DNA of 64,000 nt from Halomonas shengliensis (lineage in GTDB: Bacteria; Pseudomonadota; Gammaproteobacteria; Pseudomonadales; Halomonadaceae), in contig NZ_FNIV01000004.1 in the NCBI RefSeq assembly GCF_900104135.1, positions 33,658 to 97,657 on the forward strand, in the 5' to 3' direction. Below the pieces are notes generated by a model. That model made no database searches. It was not told where the DNA came from and worked only from the letters and a program-made list of their open reading frames with translations. This document shows positions 30,025 through 40,893 of the stretch, in pieces. The number at the start of each line of letters is the position of its first letter. Position 1 is the stretch's first letter. A program made the position numbers and the translations under genes.

Positions 30025-30465
30025 ATGGAGCGCGTCAGGCTCGAGTTTCCCGAGGCGGCCATCGTCCACCGCCAGCCGCTGACGGTGCGCGTCACCGACA
30101 TGAACTACGGCCGCCACCTGGGCCACGATGCCCTGGTGTCGCTGCTTCACGAGGCACGCATCCAGGCCCTGGCCGCGCTGGGGCTCAGCGAGTGGGACCT
30201 GGGCGGCTATCCCAGCGTGGTGGCGGATCTCGCGGTGCAGTACCAGTCCGAGGCGCGCTGGCCCGATGCCCTGGTGGTGGAGACGGCGATCCCCGCCCCG
30301 CAAGGCAAGGCGCTGACCGTCTTCCAGCGGGTGGTCCATGCCGAGGGCGGCCGCCCGGTGGCCACGGCGCGCCTCAACCTGCTGCTGGTGAACCCCGCCA
30401 GCGGCCGGCCGGTGGCGGTGCCCGAGGCGGTGAAGGCGGCCCTCGCCGTGGCGGGAGGGGCCTGA
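30025..30465 (+). CDS. Hotdog-fold acyl-CoA thioesterase (4HBT/YbgC-like)
   Basis: The 146-residue protein has the pattern TVRVTDMNYGRHLGHDALVS, which includes the conserved Asp region and the start of the hotdog central helix. It likely hydrolyses an acyl-CoA; the substrate cannot be told. AAGGAGG lies before the ATG. Its TGA shares a base with the ATG of prkB (TGATG), so the two are translationally coupled. Confidence 0.82.
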   Translation: MERVRLEFPEAAIVHRQPLTVRVTDMNYGRHLGHDALVSLLHEARIQALAALGLSEWDLGGYPSVVADLAVQYQSEARWPDALVVETAIPAPQGKALTVFQRVVHAEGGRPVATARLNLLLVNPASGRPVAVPEAVKAALAVAGGA

Positions 30466-31337
30466 TGTCCCGTGAGTATCCGATCATCGCCGTGACCGGC
30501 TCCTCCGGGGCCGGCACCACCACGGTGAAGCGTACCTTCGAGCGCATGTTCGCCCGCGAGGATGTGCACGCCGCCTTCGTCGACGGCGACGCCTTCCATC
30601 GCTACACCCGCGAGGAGCTCGGGCGGATCTTCCGCGAGGAGCCGGAGCGCAAGGACGAGCTCTCCCACTTCGCGGTGGAGGCCAACCTGCTCGAGGAGCT
30701 GGAGACGCTGTTCCATGAATACGGCGAGGGTGGCAGCGGCACCTATCGCCACTACATCCATGCCGAGGACAAGCAGATGATCGAGGCCGGCTACCGGGTC
30801 GGCACCTTCACCGAGTGGCAGCCGCTGCCCTACGGCACCGACCTGCTGTTCTACGAGGGGCTCCACGGCGGCCTGGTCACGCCGGAGCACGACATCGCCC
30901 GTCACGTCGACCTGCTGGTGGGGGTGGCGCCCACCATGAACCTGGAGTGGATCCAGAAGATCGATCGTGACACCAAGCTGCGCGGCTACTCCCAGGAGGC
31001 GGTGATCGACACCATCCTGGGGCGCATGGGTGACTATGTGCGCTATATCCAGCCACAGTTCTCGCGCACCCATATCAACTTCCAGCGGGTACCCACGGTG
31101 GACACCTCCAACCCCTTCGAGGTGCAGGACATCCCCACCGACGCCGAGTCCTTCGCGGTGATCCGCTTCCGTGACCCGGCCACGGTGGACTTCCCCTACC
31201 TGCTGGCGATGATCCAGGATGCCTTCATGAGCCGTCCCCATACCCTGGTGGTGCCCGGCGCCCGGGTGTCGCTGGCCATGGAGCTGATCCTGGGACCGCT
31301 GGTGCGCCACCTGCTGGCCCAGCGGCGCTTCCGTTGA
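30465..31337 (+). CDS. prkB: Phosphoribulokinase-like protein PrkB
   Basis: The 290-residue P-loop kinase (GSSGAGTTTVKRTFERMF) matches class I phosphoribulokinase, including FVDGDAFHRYTREELGR, FYEGLHGGL and RVPTVDTSNPF. Class I phosphoribulokinase makes ribulose-1,5-bisphosphate, but E. coli and many other heterotrophs carry this gene next to yhfA with no RuBisCO, and its role there is unsettled. Here an OsmC protein of the YhfA type is close by (31833-32252), preserving that neighbourhood. No RuBisCO gene is in the window. Confidence 0.92.
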   Translation: MSREYPIIAVTGSSGAGTTTVKRTFERMFAREDVHAAFVDGDAFHRYTREELGRIFREEPERKDELSHFAVEANLLEELETLFHEYGEGGSGTYRHYIHAEDKQMIEAGYRVGTFTEWQPLPYGTDLLFYEGLHGGLVTPEHDIARHVDLLVGVAPTMNLEWIQKIDRDTKLRGYSQEAVIDTILGRMGDYVRYIQPQFSRTHINFQRVPTVDTSNPFEVQDIPTDAESFAVIRFRDPATVDFPYLLAMIQDAFMSRPHTLVVPGARVSLAMELILGPLVRHLLAQRRFR

Positions 31338-31366
31338 CCGCGACCCTGCCCACAAGGAGGCCCGAG

Positions 31367-31708
31367 ATGGAGTGCCTGTTCTGCAAGATCATCAATCGCG
31401 AGATCCCCGCCGAGATCGTCCATGAGGATGACCAGGTGGTGGCCTTCGAGGACATCAACCCCCAGGCACCCACCCACCTTCTCATCATCCCCCGCCAGCA
31501 TATCGCCACCCTCAACGACCTCGAGGAGGGGGATGCGGCGCTGGTGGGACGGCTGCAGCTCACCGCCGCACGCCTGGCCAGGGAGCGGGGCTTCGCCGAG
31601 GAGGGCTATCGGGTGGTGATGAACTGCAATGACCAGGGCGGGCAGACCGTCTATCATATCCACATGCACCTGATGGGCGGCCGACGCTTTACCTGGCCGG
31701 CTGGGTAG
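31367..31708 (+). CDS. hinT: HIT-family purine nucleoside phosphoramidase (HinT-like)
   Basis: HinT hydrolyses adenosine 5'-phosphoramidates and lysyl-adenylate. The 113-residue protein begins MECLFCKIINREIPAEIVHE and ends with the histidine triad HIHMHLMGG. THLLIIPRQHI is also conserved. ATG 31367 has AAGGAGG just before it. It is followed by a very strong hairpin. Confidence 0.93.
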   Translation: MECLFCKIINREIPAEIVHEDDQVVAFEDINPQAPTHLLIIPRQHIATLNDLEEGDAALVGRLQLTAARLARERGFAEEGYRVVMNCNDQGGQTVYHIHMHLMGGRRFTWPAG

Positions 31709-31779
31709 TCGGCATTCCTGCGGGCAACCGCGCGATCGACGGTGTTCGGCGCATCGGGTGCATCCCGCCTACCGACAAG

Positions 31780-31813
31780 ACGACGGCGCCACCCTCCCGG
31801 GTGGCGCCGTCGT
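31780..31813. terminator. 15-bp perfect hairpin between hinT and the OsmC gene
   Basis: ACGACGGCGCCACCC (31780-31794) pairs perfectly with 31799-31813 around a TCCC loop. It separates convergent genes and should work on both strands, though no long T-run follows on either side. Confidence 0.75.
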
Positions 31814-31832
31814 GCCTTGATACCGCGACGCG

Positions 31833-32252
31833 CTACGCCTCCACGATGGTGTAGGAGTGAGTCACCTCGACCCCGCCCTTGACCAGCATGATGGAGGCGC
31901 TGCAGTACTTCTCGGCGGAGAGCTCCACGGCGCGCGCCACCTGCTTCTCCTTGAGTCCCTTGCCGGTGACGGTGAAGTGGACATGGATCCTGGTGAACAC
32001 GCTGGGGGTGGCATCGGCGCGCTCGGCCTCGATGCTCGCCACGCAGTCGCTGACCTCGGCCCGGGCCTTCTCCAGGATATTGAGGATATCGAAGGAGGTG
32101 CAGCCGCCCATGCCCATCAGCAGCAGCTCCATGGGGCGCGGGCCGGTGTTGCGGCCGCCGTGGTCGGGCGGCCCGTCGATGACCACGCTGTGGCCGCTTC
32201 CCGATTCGGCGACGAACTGACGGCCGTCGGTCCATTTCACGGTGGCTTTCAT
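31833..32252 (-). CDS. OsmC/YhfA family protein
   Basis: The 139-residue protein has the OsmC fold pattern GRNTGPRPMELLLMGMGGC and later EKYCSASIMLVKGGVEV. The two cysteines in these segments are the conserved peroxide-reactive pair of OsmC/Ohr. Length and gene neighbourhood (near prkB) match E. coli YhfA more than Ohr. It may act in peroxide defence, but substrate is not known. Confidence 0.85.
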   Translation of the reverse strand: MKATVKWTDGRQFVAESGSGHSVVIDGPPDHGGRNTGPRPMELLLMGMGGCTSFDILNILEKARAEVSDCVASIEAERADATPSVFTRIHVHFTVTGKGLKEKQVARAVELSAEKYCSASIMLVKGGVEVTHSYTIVEA

Positions 32253-32349
32253 GTCTCGAGAGTCCTTGTCGTTCGCTGGATATGTCGCCGGGGCGGTGCC
32301 CGGCGCCCCTGGCGGTGTGCCTTTCGACGCAGCGGTGAAAACGATGAGC

Positions 32350-34074
<1,725 letters not shown>

Positions 34075-34170
34075 GGGGCTCCTGGAGGTGGCCGGTTGAC
34101 GGTGGTGGGCGGGCGCCGCATGCTGGGCGCTGCATCGCTGGCGCCGGCAGCACAGGCCGACGGCGGCCTG

Positions 34171-34176
34171 TATAAT
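34171..34176 (+). promoter_or_regulatory. Perfect -10 box before lptD
   Basis: TATAAT lies 32 bases before the lptD ATG. No clear -35 box stands at the usual distance. Confidence 0.4.
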
Positions 34177-34208
34177 AGCGTTTCACCCCGCCGAGGACAT
34201 CGACCAAG

Positions 34209-36638
34209 ATGGGCAAGCGACTCTCATGGATGACCCTGGCAGGCCTGGCGGCCACCACGCTCGCCGGCGGACCGCTGCTGGCGGCGCCCCCCGAGCCCCT
34301 TACCGCCGAGCGCCTCGACTTCGAGCCCTGGGGCAGCGAGCAGCCGGCGGATGCGCTGTGCCGCGGCCGCTACGTGATGCCCGCCTATCGCCTGCCGCCC
34401 CCCGAGCCCGGCAAGGTCGCCAGCGAGTCCCGGAGCGCCAGCTACGGCGAGGATGGCGAGACCCTGCTGCGCGGCGAGGTGGTGCTGCGCCGTGACGACG
34501 CCCAGCTCGAGACCCCCCAGGTGCGGGTGCCGGCCAGCCGTGAGCGCGCCTTCGCCGAGGGGCCCATGGCGCTGCGTGACCGGGGCCTGCTGGTGCGCGG
34601 CGACGCCGGCGAGCTCTCGCTGGTCAGCGATGCCGCCAGCATCGATCAGGCCCACTACGTCTTCCATGATCGCCACCTGCGCGGCGATGCCCAGCGCCTG
34701 GCGCGCCTGGAGGATGGCCGCTACCGGCTCACCTCGGCCGCCTTCACCACCTGCGATCCCGGCGACAACCTCTGGCGCCTGGTGGGGGGTGACGTGGTGC
34801 TCGACCGCGAGAGCGGCTTCGGCACCGCCCGGCATGCCCGCCTGGAGGTGAAGGACGTGCCGGTCTTCTACTGGCCCTGGGTACGCTTCCCCATCGACGA
34901 CCGTCGCCATACCGGCTTCCTGTGGCCGGCGGTGGGCTTCTCCACCGACTCCCTGGACTACGCCCAGCCCTTCTACTGGAACATCGCCCCCCACCACGAC
35001 GCGACCCTCACCCCGCGCTGGATCAGCGATCGCGGCCTGCTGCTGGGGGGCCAGTACCGCTACCTCTTCGCCGAGTCGGCCGGGCAGGTCGAGGGCGCCT
35101 GGCTCGGCAGCGACGACGGTGGCGACGGCGACAACCCCTATGACCCGGCGCGCCGCTACCAGGGCGAGGATCGCTGGTACCTCGACTACCGCCACGCCGG
35201 CACCCTGAGCCCGCGCAGCCGCTACCGGCTGCGCTACGGGGCGGCCAGCGATGGCCGCTACTTCGACGACTTCGGCAGCGACTTCGCCGAGCAGAACACC
35301 TCGGCCATGGAGCGCCTGGCCCAGGTCGACTACCGCGGCGACACCTGGCGCCTGGACGCCCGTGCCCAGGGCTTCCAGAAGCTCGACGACCCGCTGCTCG
35401 ACCGCGACAAGCCCTTCTACCGCCTACCCAGCCTCAGCGCCGCGGCGCGCTGGCGCCAGGCGAGCGGCTTCTACCAGCAGTGGAACTCCAACTACAGCTA
35501 TTTCTGGCGCGACGTGGAGGAAGACGAAATCCCGTTGGAGCGGGAGGCGGCCACCGGCTCGCGGCTGCATCTGTCGCCGGCCCTGGGCTGGCGCCTCGAC
35601 GAGAGCTGGGGCCACCTGGAGCCGCGCCTGGAGTGGCTGGGCACCGCCTACGACCTGGACTACGGCGAGCGCGACACCGACCGCGACACCTCGCTGACCC
35701 GCAGCGTGCCGGTCAGCTCCGTGGACGCCGGCCTGGTGTTCGAGCGCGAGCTCGACCTGGGCGGGCGCGGCTACCGCCAGACCCTGGAACCCCGCGCCAA
35801 CTACGCCTATGTGCCGGCCCGCGACCAGAGTGACTTCCCCGACTTCGACACCAGCGAGCGCGCCTTCTCCTGGGGCCAGCTGTGGTCGCCGCACCGTTTT
35901 TCGGGCAGCGACCGGGTGGGCGACCTCAACCGCCTCTCCCTGGGGGTGGAGTCGCGGCTGCTGGAGGACGACAGCGGCCGCCAGCGGCTCTCCCTGGGGC
36001 TGGGCCAGGCGCTCTACTTCGAGGACCGCACCATCGACATGGCGGGTGATCCCGACACCCTGCCGACCAACGGCGCGAACTTCTACCGCGCCACCCGGGA
36101 TCGCTCGCCGCTGGTCACCCGACTCGACTGGCGGCTCACCGACCGCTGGCGCACCGGCTGGCAGTGGCTCTACGACGACCACCTGGAACGCACCGAGCGC
36201 GCCGGGGTCGACCTCCAGTACCGTTCGCCCGCGGGGCATGCGTTGAACCTCGGCTACCGCTGGGAGCTCGAGGGCTTCGACCCCTCGCTGGATCGCAGCG
36301 ACGACGACTTCCGGACCTACGATCGCGAGGAGTACGACGTCTCCTTCGCCTGGAAGGCCGGCCAGCGTGTCGACCTGATCGGCCGCCTGCTCTACGACAA
36401 CACCAACGACCGCGCCCTGGAGCAGCTCGCCGGGGTGCAGTGGAACGACTGCTGCTACGGTGTGCAGCTGGTGTGGCGCGAGTGGATCGACGACAACGAC
36501 ACCGGCTTCGTGGCCGATGACTTCACCGACCGCGGGGTCTTCCTGCGCTTCGTGTTCAAGGGCCTCGGCGGCGTCGGCCGCGAGGCGGACAGCTACTTCG
36601 AACAGGCCATCCCCGGCTACCGCAGTACCGCCTTCTGA
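34209..36638 (+). CDS. lptD: LPS-assembly outer-membrane protein LptD
   Basis: LptD forms, with LptE, the outer-membrane channel that places lipopolysaccharide on the cell surface. The 809-residue precursor has a signal peptide (cleavage about residue 25), an N-terminal jellyroll domain (LRGEVVLRRDDAQLETPQV) and a large beta-barrel (VKDVPVFYWPWVRFPIDDR and many aromatic-rich strands). Cys51, Cys182 and the pair Cys748-Cys749 correspond to the four cysteines that form the nonconsecutive disulfides in E. coli LptD. SurA and DsbA are needed for its assembly, and surA is next in line. Confidence 0.96.
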   Translation: MGKRLSWMTLAGLAATTLAGGPLLAAPPEPLTAERLDFEPWGSEQPADALCRGRYVMPAYRLPPPEPGKVASESRSASYGEDGETLLRGEVVLRRDDAQLETPQVRVPASRERAFAEGPMALRDRGLLVRGDAGELSLVSDAASIDQAHYVFHDRHLRGDAQRLARLEDGRYRLTSAAFTTCDPGDNLWRLVGGDVVLDRESGFGTARHARLEVKDVPVFYWPWVRFPIDDRRHTGFLWPAVGFSTDSLDYAQPFYWNIAPHHDATLTPRWISDRGLLLGGQYRYLFAESAGQVEGAWLGSDDGGDGDNPYDPARRYQGEDRWYLDYRHAGTLSPRSRYRLRYGAASDGRYFDDFGSDFAEQNTSAMERLAQVDYRGDTWRLDARAQGFQKLDDPLLDRDKPFYRLPSLSAAARWRQASGFYQQWNSNYSYFWRDVEEDEIPLEREAATGSRLHLSPALGWRLDESWGHLEPRLEWLGTAYDLDYGERDTDRDTSLTRSVPVSSVDAGLVFERELDLGGRGYRQTLEPRANYAYVPARDQSDFPDFDTSERAFSWGQLWSPHRFSGSDRVGDLNRLSLGVESRLLEDDSGRQRLSLGLGQALYFEDRTIDMAGDPDTLPTNGANFYRATRDRSPLVTRLDWRLTDRWRTGWQWLYDDHLERTERAGVDLQYRSPAGHALNLGYRWELEGFDPSLDRSDDDFRTYDREEYDVSFAWKAGQRVDLIGRLLYDNTNDRALEQLAGVQWNDCCYGVQLVWREWIDDNDTGFVADDFTDRGVFLRFVFKGLGGVGREADSYFEQAIPGYRSTAF

Positions 36639-36682
36639 GCCGGATGGCAGAGCACCCGACAACGATGAGAGGACCGCACAAC

Positions 36683-37339
36683 ATGCGCACCCGCCGCACC
36701 CCCCTGCTGGCCACCGGCCTGGCCATGGCCCTGGGCCTCGCCACCCTGCCCGTCGGGGTCCAGGCCCAGGAGTTCCCGTCCACCCAGCGTGAGGCCCTGG
36801 ATCGCATCGTGGCGGTGGTCAACGAGGGGGCGATCATGCGGAGCCAGCTCGAGGATCGCCTTGCCCAGGTGCGCAGCCAGATGGGCGCGCAGCAGCAGGA
36901 GCTGCCGCCCGCCGGGGCCCTGCGTCGGCAGGTGCTGGAGCAGATGATCCTCGAGGAGATCCAGCTGCAGATGGCCGAGGAGGCCGGGCTCACGGTGGAT
37001 GATACCGAGCTCAACCGTCAGGTGCGCGGCATCGCCGAGCGCAACGGCATGAGCCTGGAGCAGTTCGCCGACGCCCTGGAGGCCGATGGCCTGACACTCG
37101 CCAGCGTGCGCGAGGAGATCCGCCGCGAGCTGACCCTGCGTCAGCTGCAGCAGCGCCGTGTGGGCAGCCGGGTCAACCTCTCCGAGCGCGAGGTGGAGCG
37201 GGTGATGGAGCAGGAGGGGCTCGGGCGCGAGCAGGCCCAGCAGCGGCTCTTCCAGCGCCGCGCCAACGAGGAGCTCGACGCCTGGCTGCAGGAGATCCGC
37301 TCCCAGGCCTTCGTCGACAACCGGCTCGACGCGCGCTGA
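36683..37339 (+). CDS. surA: Minimal SurA: periplasmic chaperone module without parvulin domains
   Basis: SurA escorts unfolded outer-membrane proteins through the periplasm. Family members are usually about 430 residues with two parvulin domains; this one has 218. It has a signal peptide ending near VQA (residue 27), then the SurA N-terminal domain (LDRIVAVVNEGAIMRSQLED, QVLEQMILEEIQLQMAEEAG, ERNGMSLEQFADAL). The sequence passes from the end of the N domain (NLSEREVERVMEQEG) straight to the C-terminal helix (RRANEELDAWLQEIRSQAFV). Both PPIase domains are missing without a frameshift. Its stop shares a base with the pdxA start (TGATG). ATG 36683 is chosen from three in-frame ATGs by spacing to GAGAGG. 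Confidence 0.9.
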   Translation: MRTRRTPLLATGLAMALGLATLPVGVQAQEFPSTQREALDRIVAVVNEGAIMRSQLEDRLAQVRSQMGAQQQELPPAGALRRQVLEQMILEEIQLQMAEEAGLTVDDTELNRQVRGIAERNGMSLEQFADALEADGLTLASVREEIRRELTLRQLQQRRVGSRVNLSEREVERVMEQEGLGREQAQQRLFQRRANEELDAWLQEIRSQAFVDNRLDAR

Positions 37340-38385
37340 TGACGGCGCAGGCCCCGGTGCTGGCGCTGACCTGCGGCGAGCCGGCCGGCATCGGACCGGA
37401 GCTCTTGCTGATGCTGGCCGCGGAAGGGGTGGCCGGCGCCCGGCCGGTGGCGGTGGGCGACCCCGGCCTGCTCGCCGAGCGCGCCGCGGCCCTGGGCCTG
37501 TCGGTGGAGCTCGTCGAGCTTTCCCCCGGCGAGGCGGTGCCCGATGCCACTCCCGGCCGGCTGCCGGTGTGGCCGGTGGCCCTGCGCACACCGTCGCGCC
37601 CCGGCGTGCTGGCGCGCGCCAACGCCGACCACGTGCTGGAGACCCTGGACGTGGCGATCCGCGCCTGCCGCGAGGGCCATGCCGCCGGGATGGTCACCGC
37701 GCCGCTGCACAAGGGGGTGATCATCGAGGCGGGCCATGCCGGCTTCACCGGCCATACCGAGTACCTGCGCGATGCCTGCGGGGTCGAGGAGGTGGTGATG
37801 ATGCTCGCCACCGACGCCGCCCTGCACGCCGAGCGGCCCGGCTGGGCGGGCGGGCGCTCGCTGCGGGTGGCGCTCGCCACCACCCACCTGCCGCTGTGCC
37901 GGGTGGCCGACGCCATCACCGCCGAGGGGCTGACCCGGGTGCTGCGCATCCTCGATGGCGACCTGCGCCGCCGGTTCGGCATCGCCGCGCCGCGCATCGC
38001 GGTGTGCGGGCTCAACCCCCACGCCGGCGAGGACGGGCACCTGGGGCGCGAGGAGCTCGAGGTGATCACCCCGACCCTGGCGGCGCTGCGCGCCGAGGGG
38101 CTCGCCCTTGACGGCCCGCTCCCCGCGGATACCCTGTTCACCCCGCGCCACCTGGAAGGGGTCGACGCGGTGCTGGCCATGTACCATGACCAGGGCCTGC
38201 CGGTGCTCAAGTACGCCGGCTTCGGGCGTGCCGCCAATGTCACCCTGGGGCTGCCGCTGGTGCGCACCTCGGTGGATCACGGCACCGCCCTGGACCTGGC
38301 CGGCACCGGCCGCGCCGACCCCGGGAGCCTGCGGGTCGCCGTGGCGCTGGCCGCCGAGATGGCCGGCCGTGGCCCCACCCAATAG
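37339..38385 (+). CDS. pdxA: 4-hydroxythreonine-4-phosphate dehydrogenase
   Basis: PdxA oxidises 4-phosphohydroxy-L-threonine in pyridoxal phosphate synthesis. The 348-residue protein shows LTCGEPAGIGPELLL, the substrate and metal histidines in AGFTGHTEYL, and MYHDQGLPVLKYAGFGRAAN. The conserved start of family members (TxGEPAGIGPE) fits the chosen ATG. The order lptD-surA-pdxA-rsmA-apaG-apaH is the same as in E. coli. Confidence 0.96.
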   Translation: MTAQAPVLALTCGEPAGIGPELLLMLAAEGVAGARPVAVGDPGLLAERAAALGLSVELVELSPGEAVPDATPGRLPVWPVALRTPSRPGVLARANADHVLETLDVAIRACREGHAAGMVTAPLHKGVIIEAGHAGFTGHTEYLRDACGVEEVVMMLATDAALHAERPGWAGGRSLRVALATTHLPLCRVADAITAEGLTRVLRILDGDLRRRFGIAAPRIAVCGLNPHAGEDGHLGREELEVITPTLAALRAEGLALDGPLPADTLFTPRHLEGVDAVLAMYHDQGLPVLKYAGFGRAANVTLGLPLVRTSVDHGTALDLAGTGRADPGSLRVAVALAAEMAGRGPTQ

Positions 38386-38405
38386 TGATAGAAGGACACC
38401 CTTGA

Positions 38406-39218
38406 ATGGCATCTCGCCCCCCGGTCCACCGGGCCCGCAAGCGCTTCGGCCAGAACTTCCTGCGCGACCCGGGCGTCATCTCGCGCATCGTGCGGGCCAT
38501 CGCGCCGCGCCCCGGCGAGCGGATCGTCGAGATCGGCCCCGGCCAGGGGGCGCTCACCGAGCCGCTGCTGGAGGCCGCCAGCGGCCGCCTGGAGGTGATC
38601 GAGCTCGACCGTGACCTGATCCCCGGGCTGCGGGTGCAGTTCTTCACCTACCCCGACTTCGTGATCCACGAAGGCGACGCCCTCAAGGTAGACTTCCGCG
38701 CCCTGCGCGGCGAGGGCGCGCCGCTCCGGGTGGTGGGCAACCTGCCCTACAACATCTCCACCCCGCTGATCGCCCACCTGCTGGAGGCGGGCGACGCCAT
38801 CGCCGACATGCACTTCATGCTGCAGAAGGAGGTGGTGGAGCGCCTGGCCGCCGTGCCGGGCGGCGCCGACTGGGGGCGGCTCTCGGTGATGGCCCAGTAC
38901 CGCTGCCGGGTGGAGTCGCTGTTCGTGGTGCCGCCGGAGGCCTTCGTGCCGCGACCCAAGGTGGATTCCGCCATCGTGCGCCTCACCCCCCACGCCGCGC
39001 TGCCCCACCCGGCCCGCGACGAGGCCCTGCTGGCGGCGGTGGTCAAGCAGGCCTTCGGCCAGCGCCGCAAGACCCTGCGCAACAACCTCAAGGGGCGCAT
39101 CTCCGCCGAGGCGCTCGAGGCGCTGGGCATCGATCCCGGCCGCCGGCCCCAGACCCTCGACGTGGCCGAGTTCGTGCGCATCGCCAACCACCTGGCGGAT
39201 GCGGAGGAGGCCTCATGA
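38406..39218 (+). CDS. rsmA: 16S rRNA (adenine-1518/1519-N6)-dimethyltransferase
   Basis: RsmA (KsgA) dimethylates two adjacent adenines in helix 45 of 16S rRNA. The 270-residue protein shows [20 protein letters not shown], the SAM-binding motif [16 protein letters not shown] and catalytic [15 protein letters not shown]. It overlaps apaG by four bases. Confidence 0.97.
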   Translation: MASRPPVHRARKRFGQNFLRDPGVISRIVRAIAPRPGERIVEIGPGQGALTEPLLEAASGRLEVIELDRDLIPGLRVQFFTYPDFVIHEGDALKVDFRALRGEGAPLRVVGNLPYNISTPLIAHLLEAGDAIADMHFMLQKEVVERLAAVPGGADWGRLSVMAQYRCRVESLFVVPPEAFVPRPKVDSAIVRLTPHAALPHPARDEALLAAVVKQAFGQRRKTLRNNLKGRISAEALEALGIDPGRRPQTLDVAEFVRIANHLADAEEAS

Positions 39219-39610
39219 GCGAGGCGCTGGCGGGCCCCGTCGACGGGGTGAGCGTGGAGGTGGCGCCGGAGTTCCGGCCCGACGAGTCGTCTCCCGCCGA
39301 GGGGCGTTACGTGTTCAGCTACACGGTGACGGTGCACAACGCCTCGCGTCACAGCATCCAGCTGATGGCGCGCCACTGGACCATCACCCAGGGCAGCGGC
39401 AAGGTCCAGGACGTGCGCGGCAAGGGGGTGGTCGGCCAGCAGCCGGTGATCGGCCCCGGGCAGCGCTTCCGCTACACCAGCCGTGCCATCCTCGATGGCC
39501 CGGTGGGGGTGATGCAGGGCGAGTACACCTGCGTCGACACCGCCACCCAGCGCCCCTTCGAGGTGCCCATCGCCCCCTTCCGTCTGGCCTGTCCCAACCA
39601 GGTCCACTGA
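39215..39610 (+). CDS. apaG: ApaG protein (Co2+/Mg2+ efflux-linked, FN3-like fold)
   Basis: The 131-residue protein contains [40 protein letters not shown] and [11 protein letters not shown], the diagnostic ApaG core. The biochemical role is not settled; mutants in Salmonella affect Co2+ resistance. ATGA overlap with rsmA indicates coupled translation. Confidence 0.95.
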   Translation: MSEALAGPVDGVSVEVAPEFRPDESSPAEGRYVFSYTVTVHNASRHSIQLMARHWTITQGSGKVQDVRGKGVVGQQPVIGPGQRFRYTSRAILDGPVGVMQGEYTCVDTATQRPFEVPIAPFRLACPNQVH

Positions 39611-39658
39611 CGCCGCCCGACCGCGCCACAAGCGCCGCGCCAAAGAACAGGAGAGCCC

Positions 39659-40489
39659 ATGACCACCTATGCCATCGGCGACCTCCAGGGCTGCCATGCC
39701 GAGTTCGTCGAGCTGCTCGAGGCCCTCGACTTCGATCCCCGTCGCGACCGGCTGTGGCTGGCCGGCGACCTGGTCAACCGCGGCCCCGGGTCGCTGGACT
39801 GCCTGCGCGAGGTCGAGGCGCTGGGCGATGCCGCCCTGACGGTGCTCGGCAACCATGACCTGCACCTGCTGGCGGTGGCCCGGGGCGGGGCTCGGCTCAA
39901 TCGCAAGGACACCCTGGACGCCATCCTCGCCGCCCCCGATCGCGAGCGGCTGCTCGACTGGCTGCAGGCCCGCCCGCTGACGGTGCGCGAGACACTGGCC
40001 GGCCGCGACACCCTGATGACCCACGCCGGCCTGCTGCCCCGCTGGTCCCTGGCCTGGGCCGAGGCGCTCGGCGTCGAGGTGGAGGCGGTGCTGAGTGGTG
40101 AGCGTGGCGGTGCCTTCCTCGAGCGCATGTACGGCAACGCCCCGGCGCTGTGGCGCGACGACCTCGACGGCATCGACCGCCTGCGCGCCATCGTCAACGT
40201 CTTCACCCGCATGCGCTTCATCGACGCCGAGGGGCGCCTGGACTTCGCCGCCAAGGAGGGGCTCGACAGCGCCCCGGCGGGCTACGCCCCCTGGTTCCGT
40301 TTCCCCCGCGACGACGATGCCCGGCTGATCTTCGGCCACTGGGCCGCCCTCCAGGGCGAGACCCCGGGCAGCCGCGTCGACGCCCAGGCCCTGGACACCG
40401 GCTGCGTCTGGGGCGGCAGCCTTACCGCCCTCGACCTGGAGAGCGGCGAGCGGATCTCGGTGCCGAGCCATCGGCGCCGGGCCTGCTAG
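39659..40489 (+). CDS. apaH: Bis(5'-nucleosyl)-tetraphosphatase, symmetrical
   Basis: ApaH splits Ap4A into two ADP and removes Np4 caps from RNA. The 276-residue metallophosphatase has the three motifs TYAIGDLQGCHAEF, LAGDLVNRGPGSLDCLR and VLGNHDLHLLAV. FGHWAALQGE holds a later metal ligand. AGGAGA lies just before the ATG. Confidence 0.96.
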   Translation: MTTYAIGDLQGCHAEFVELLEALDFDPRRDRLWLAGDLVNRGPGSLDCLREVEALGDAALTVLGNHDLHLLAVARGGARLNRKDTLDAILAAPDRERLLDWLQARPLTVRETLAGRDTLMTHAGLLPRWSLAWAEALGVEVEAVLSGERGGAFLERMYGNAPALWRDDLDGIDRLRAIVNVFTRMRFIDAEGRLDFAAKEGLDSAPAGYAPWFRFPRDDDARLIFGHWAALQGETPGSRVDAQALDTGCVWGGSLTALDLESGERISVPSHRRRAC

Positions 40490-40530
40490 GCTCTTTAGCT
40501 GGCGACACACAACTCATCGACACCCAACCG

Positions 40531-40550
40531 GGTCGGCCCCCCAGCCGACC
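40531..40550 (+). other. Seven-bp hairpin between apaH and glpE
   Basis: GGTCGGC (40531-40537) pairs with GCCGACC (40544-40550) around a C-rich loop. It lies 20 bases before the glpE ATG; it might be a weak terminator of the apaH transcript or affect glpE translation. Confidence 0.3.
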
Positions 40551-40570
40551 GACTCCCTGACGAGGCGCCC

Positions 40571-40891
40571 ATGAACTTCCAGCATCTCGATATCGCCACC
40601 CTCGCGGCCTGGCTCGAGGCGGGCGAGGAGCTCGCGCTGGTGGATATCCGCGACCCCCTGAGCTTCGCCCAGGGCCATATCCCCGCCAGCCGCCGGCTCG
40701 ACAACGACAGCGTCTCCGGCTTCCTCGACGAGACCCCCGCCAAGCGGCCGGTGGTGGTTGTCTGCTACCACGGCCACTCCAGCCAGCAGGCCGCCGCCTG
40801 GCTGGCCGGCCAGGGCCTCGAGGCCGTCTATAGCCTCGACGGCGGCTTCACCGAGTGGCAGCTGCGCCATCCCGATCGGGTGGAGGCCTGA
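40571..40891 (+). CDS. glpE: Thiosulfate sulfurtransferase GlpE (single-domain rhodanese)
   Basis: The 106-residue rhodanese domain has [17 protein letters not shown] and the active-site loop [16 protein letters not shown], with the persulfide-forming Cys followed by YHGHSS as in E. coli GlpE. It moves sulfane sulfur from thiosulfate to cyanide or thioredoxin. It lies two bases before cca and is probably cotranscribed. Confidence 0.93.
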   Translation: MNFQHLDIATLAAWLEAGEELALVDIRDPLSFAQGHIPASRRLDNDSVSGFLDETPAKRPVVVVCYHGHSSQQAAAWLAGQGLEAVYSLDGGFTEWQLRHPDRVEA

Positions 40892-40893
40892 GC

